NCBI RefSeq assembly: GCF_000208925.1 | Contig: NW_001914959.1 | Location: 16,547 to 37,031, forward strand | Origin: Entamoeba histolytica HM-1:IMSS | Taxonomy: Eukaryota; Evosea; Mastigamoebida; Endamoebidae | Length of the DNA: 20,485 nt | Direction: 5' to 3' | Part shown: positions 18,130 through 20,485 of the stretch, one piece after another | Layout: the number at the start of each line of letters is the position of its first letter | How positions within the stretch are numbered: position 1 is the first letter of the stretch | Translations under genes and position numbers: made by a program | The notes under the pieces: model-generated | Told to the model about the DNA's origin: nothing | The model's input: the letters and a program-made list of their open reading frames with translations, nothing else | The model's database searches: none

Positions 18130-18383
18130 GGTAAAAGGAGATGAGCTATAACAGTATGTTATGGATATACTCTCCTTAAAACAACAATATAAAGAATGAG
18201 AAATATTATATTACTCATTAAAATCAAAATAAAAATCAGGCAGCAACTTAAATGAGGAACCATTTAAGTCGAGCATGCTTGCAAAAACTTTATTTCAATA
18301 GAAATAAAGCGTGTTGAAGAAACTGATTCGCTCACTTCTCAACATGATGAAAACCTAAAAAATAAGGTTAATCATAATTGATT
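18130..18383 (+). ncRNA. Chain of seven stem-loops in the 3' half of the SINE-like element
   Basis: Perfect or near-perfect hairpins: AAGGAGA/TCTCCTT (18135-18141 with 18171-18177) enclosing ATAAC/GTTAT; AATGAG/CTCATT (18195-18219); CTTAAATG/CATTTAAG (18247-18268, loop AGGAAC); CTTTATTTC/GAAATAAAG (18288-18309); TGTTGAaGAA/TTCTCAACA (18312-18344); AACCT/AGGTT (18352-18369); AATCA/TGATT (18370-18383). The regular spacing suggests a folded RNA, perhaps the part recognised by a LINE reverse transcriptase. Confidence 0.6.
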
Positions 18384-18385
18384 TC

Positions 18386-18399
18386 TTTTTTTTTTTTTT
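18386..18399 (+). terminator. T14 tract: Pol III terminator and/or 3' tail of the element
   Basis: Fourteen consecutive T directly after two small hairpins. Such a run would stop RNA polymerase III on the plus strand. Part of it (18396-18399) is shared with the direct repeat. Confidence 0.5.
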
Positions 18400-18416
18400 A
18401 TGAATGAGAGAAGAGA
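18396..18416 (+). repeat. Right direct repeat, putative target-site duplication
   Basis: Identical to 17757-17777. After it the sequences diverge (AGATTCG on the left, GTATTTC on the right), marking the outer limits. Confidence 0.8.
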
Positions 18417-19692
18417 GTATTTCATTCCTACTATATTATTATGTTTAATTCCTTTGGAATTAACCACAATTTAGCAAATCCTTTTTCTTAATTAATACCT
18501 TCATATATTTCTTAATTTCTTTATTATTAAATACCAATTCTTATATTACAACAATTTAATATTCTATCATAATATCTTGCTCAACAATTTACAATATTAA
18601 ATAATATATTTCTAATTCAAATACACTATCATAACCAGATAATAACTGAGAGTGTCAAAACATGAATTGTATTAATCTTGGTGTAATGTTTCAGATGTGT
18701 CACATTCGATCTTTTTCATATTTTTAATTTGAAATATCCAAAATAAATTACTCAATACATTGATATATTCAAATTTTTTTTGATTTTTTTCTTATGAAAA
18801 AAGAGATTTTAACATGACTTACCTACAAAAAACAATCGTTTCATTATATTGATTTATTTATACGAAAAATATTATAAGAATTAAACTATATTTTTGTTAT
18901 TTTTTCTTATTAGTCTTTAAAATAAATTAAAATTCTATTTTTATCAAAGAATAAAATTTTAAAACATTTATTTGGTTTATTTGAAATGTAATTTTGTTTT
19001 TAATTTTATCCTTTTTTTCTTAAAAAATAAGTGTTATTTTAGAATTATTTTATCAAATAAAATGTTTATGTTATTTTTCTTAAAAAAAAGAATATCAACC
19101 TATTATTAGTCCAAACCAAATAACTAAAACTTGTTTTTAACTCTCCAAGCATTAATAATATATATTACCTGTCTTGTTACATACTTAAAACTTATCACTC
19201 TTTTTAATTTATTCATTTCAAATCAATGAACATCTTCTTTCTCAAAACTTTTGGAGAATATATTGCCTGTTAGACTCACAAAAACTCTTTGACCTTTAAC
19301 TAAATATGATACTAAAGATTATCACAAATCATGAAAAGGAAGTAAACAAAAATCTAGAAATAGATCAAACCGTTTTGGATTTGATTAAATAATTTGACAC
19401 AAATGAATCTCCTGATTATTTTTTTTTAATAAATAATATTTCTTATTGTATAAAATATGAAGTTACTTTAAGTTTGACCAAATAAAATGATAAAAATCTT
19501 TGAAGCTTTTCTCCTTTCTTTTTAACTGACAAAATAATCAAATAAATTTCAAAATATTAATTTTTAAAGATATAATTGTTGACGTGATAACAATTAAACA
19601 ATAAAAAGACAAATGAAAAGAAAAGAAGACAAAAAAAGAAGAGGAGAAAAAGATTTTTTTGAGAATAATGAGATTAGAGTTTTGCGTAGTGA
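18417..19692. other. Intergenic, A+T-rich, upstream of alpha-actinin
   Basis: No gene or RNA was recognised. The last 150 bases turn purine-rich (AAAAGAAGACAAAAAAAG), as often seen ahead of Entamoeba genes. Confidence 0.5.
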
Positions 19693-19696
19693 GAAC
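19693..19696 (+). promoter_or_regulatory. GAAC-type promoter element of alpha-actinin
   Basis: GAGAACTTGA (19691-19700) contains GAAC 48 bases upstream of ATG 19744. No good TATTTAAA element is visible in the 100 bases before the start. Confidence 0.35.
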
Positions 19697-19743
19697 TTGA
19701 AATAAAAAGGTGAAAGAAATAATCTTAAAAAGGTAAAAAAAAT

Positions 19744-20485
19744 ATGGCTGATAGTGAGTTAGTTGCTCAATGGGAAAAAGTACAAATTAAGACCTTTACT
19801 AAATGGGTCAATATGCATCTTGCAAAAAAAGGAAGAAAAATTAATGATGTTACTACTGACTTTAAGAATGGAGTAGAGTTATGTGCACTTTTAGAAATTA
19901 TTGGAGAAACAACTATTAAATGTGTTACTAATCCAAAAATGAGAATTCAAATGACAGAAAATTTGGATAAAGCATTAAGATTTATTCAATCAAGAGATGT
20001 TAAATTAACAGGTATTGGACCAACTGATATTGTTGATGGAAATGTTAAATTAACACTTGGACTTGTTTGGACACTTATTTTAAGATTTGCTATTTCAGAA
20101 CTTTCAGCAGAAGGATTAAGTGCTAAACAAGGATTATTATTATGGTGTCAAAAGAAATGTGAACCATATCCAGTTAAAGTAGAAAACTTTTCAGAATCAT
20201 TTAAGGATGGAAAAGTTTTCTGTGCTCTTATTCATAGACATAGACCAGATTTATTAGATTGGGAAACAGTTGGAGAAGATGATAGAGCTAATTTAGAAAA
20301 AGCATTTGATGTTGCAGAAAAAGAACTTGGTATTCCAAAATTACTTGATGTTGATGATATTGTTAATATGCCAAGACCAGATGAAAGATCAGTTATGACA
20401 TACGTTGCTGCTTTATATAAAGTATTCAGCTCAAATGATCAAGTAGAAAAAGCTGGTAAAAGAGCTGGTAATTTCCTTGATTTCC
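19744..20485 (+). CDS. Alpha-actinin, N-terminal actin-binding domain (3' end outside window)
   Basis: The frame is open from ATG 19744 to the window edge (247 codons). Two calponin-homology domains are present. CH1 (about residues 11-115) carries the actinin-type signatures KTFTKWVNMHLAKKGRKI and DGNVKLTLGLVWTLILRFAI. CH2 (about 125-232) has LLLWCQKKCEPYPVKVENF, DGKVFCALIHRHRPDLLDW and NMPRPDERSVMTYVAALY. The sequence then enters the rod (KAGKRAGNF). Alpha-actinins crosslink actin filaments as antiparallel dimers and end in EF-hands, so the missing part should hold short spectrin-type repeats and EF-hands. It agrees closely with the E. histolytica alpha-actinin I remember; Entamoeba has more than one paralogue and I cannot say which this is. 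The start is supported by the AAAAAAAAT context directly before it and by the position of CH1. Confidence 0.95.
   Translation, partial: MADSELVAQWEKVQIKTFTKWVNMHLAKKGRKINDVTTDFKNGVELCALLEIIGETTIKCVTNPKMRIQMTENLDKALRFIQSRDVKLTGIGPTDIVDGNVKLTLGLVWTLILRFAISELSAEGLSAKQGLLLWCQKKCEPYPVKVENFSESFKDGKVFCALIHRHRPDLLDWETVGEDDRANLEKAFDVAEKELGIPKLLDVDDIVNMPRPDERSVMTYVAALYKVFSSNDQVEKAGKRAGNFLDF

Larger units (their letters stand above)
17778..18399 (+). mobile_element. SINE-like non-coding retroelement, about 0.62 kb
   Basis: Non-coding sequence between the two halves of a 21-bp direct repeat, with a T14 tract at its right end. Its size fits Entamoeba SINEs (about 0.5-0.65 kb). The 5' end (17778-17870) is much richer in G+C than the flanks and forms two interleaved perfect helices. 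The middle (17890-18060) holds degenerate A+T-rich repeats. The second half (18130-18383) forms a row of stem-loops. No reading frame of note exists. I could not match it by memory to EhSINE1, 2 or 3, and its 3' end shows no likeness to the LINE remnant in this window, so the partner LINE is unknown. Orientation is set by the 3' T tract and the 5' structure. Confidence 0.7.

Noticed and set aside
18232..18280. CAGG...GAGCA around the CTTAAATG hairpin as a possible SRP RNA helix 8
   Set aside because: The internal spacing and the GGAA tetraloop do not fit SRP RNA, and no matching helix 5 or Alu domain was found.
18321..18352. CTGA and ATGATGA resembling box D and box C of a snoRNA
   Set aside because: The order is D before C, the terminal stem is missing, and both strings lie inside or next to a stem-loop.
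1..20485. CRISPR arrays, rRNA, or canonical tRNA genes
   Set aside because: No regularly spaced repeats of that kind and no cloverleaf with paired acceptor and T arms were found; the only tRNA-like boxes lie in the SINE-like element and do not fold as a tRNA.

Overview
The window looks like nuclear DNA of an Entamoeba species close to E. histolytica (E. histolytica, E. dispar, E. nuttalli or E. moshkovskii cannot be told apart here). The signs are extreme A+T richness, single-exon genes with A/T-ending codons, very short upstream regions with TATTTAAA-like and GAAC-type promoter elements, secreted proteins with C-terminal GPI-anchor-type tails, a coiled-coil/TLDc gene, a LINE with an R4-type layout (reverse transcriptase then a C-terminal zinc-binding endonuclease), and an alpha-actinin whose actin-binding domain matches the Entamoeba protein I remember. 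No introns are needed to read the genes seen here.

Layout. 1-1163 (+): 3' part of a protein with two tandem FYVE-like zinc clusters and a coiled coil. 1818-3038 (-): a Lys/Glu-rich, probably GPI-anchored surface protein. 3077-6576: a long non-coding stretch with a strand-biased A-rich tract and a cluster of GATGCAAA motifs. 6627-7820 (+): a secreted protein of unknown function with an acidic N-terminal part and a Gly/Ala-rich core. 7821-9919: non-coding, ending in a T-rich tract. 9920-13215 (-): a badly decayed LINE, still recognisable by RT motifs and part of a restriction-like endonuclease. 13568-14632 (+): a coiled-coil/TLDc gene broken by two nonsense codons that both fall at expected Trp positions. 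15499-16134 (-): a Cys-rich GPI-type surface protein. 16990-17370 (-): a 126-aa protein I do not recognise. 17757-18416: a SINE-sized insertion flanked by 21-bp direct repeats. 19744-end (+): the 5' part of alpha-actinin.

The most interesting item is the 0.62-kb element at 17778-18399. It starts, directly after the left direct repeat, with two long perfect helices interleaved as a pseudoknot (the stem order of HDV-like self-cleaving ribozymes). It carries weak tRNA-like box A/B matches, has a chain of seven stem-loops in its second half and ends in a run of 14 T just before the right direct repeat. This fits a retroposed, structured, possibly Pol III-transcribed SINE with a candidate 5' ribozyme.

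The genes do not form a pathway. Several encode surface or secreted products (KE-rich protein, Gly/Ala-rich protein, Cys-rich protein); the window ends hold housekeeping-type trafficking and cytoskeletal genes; between them lies a retroelement-rich accessory region.
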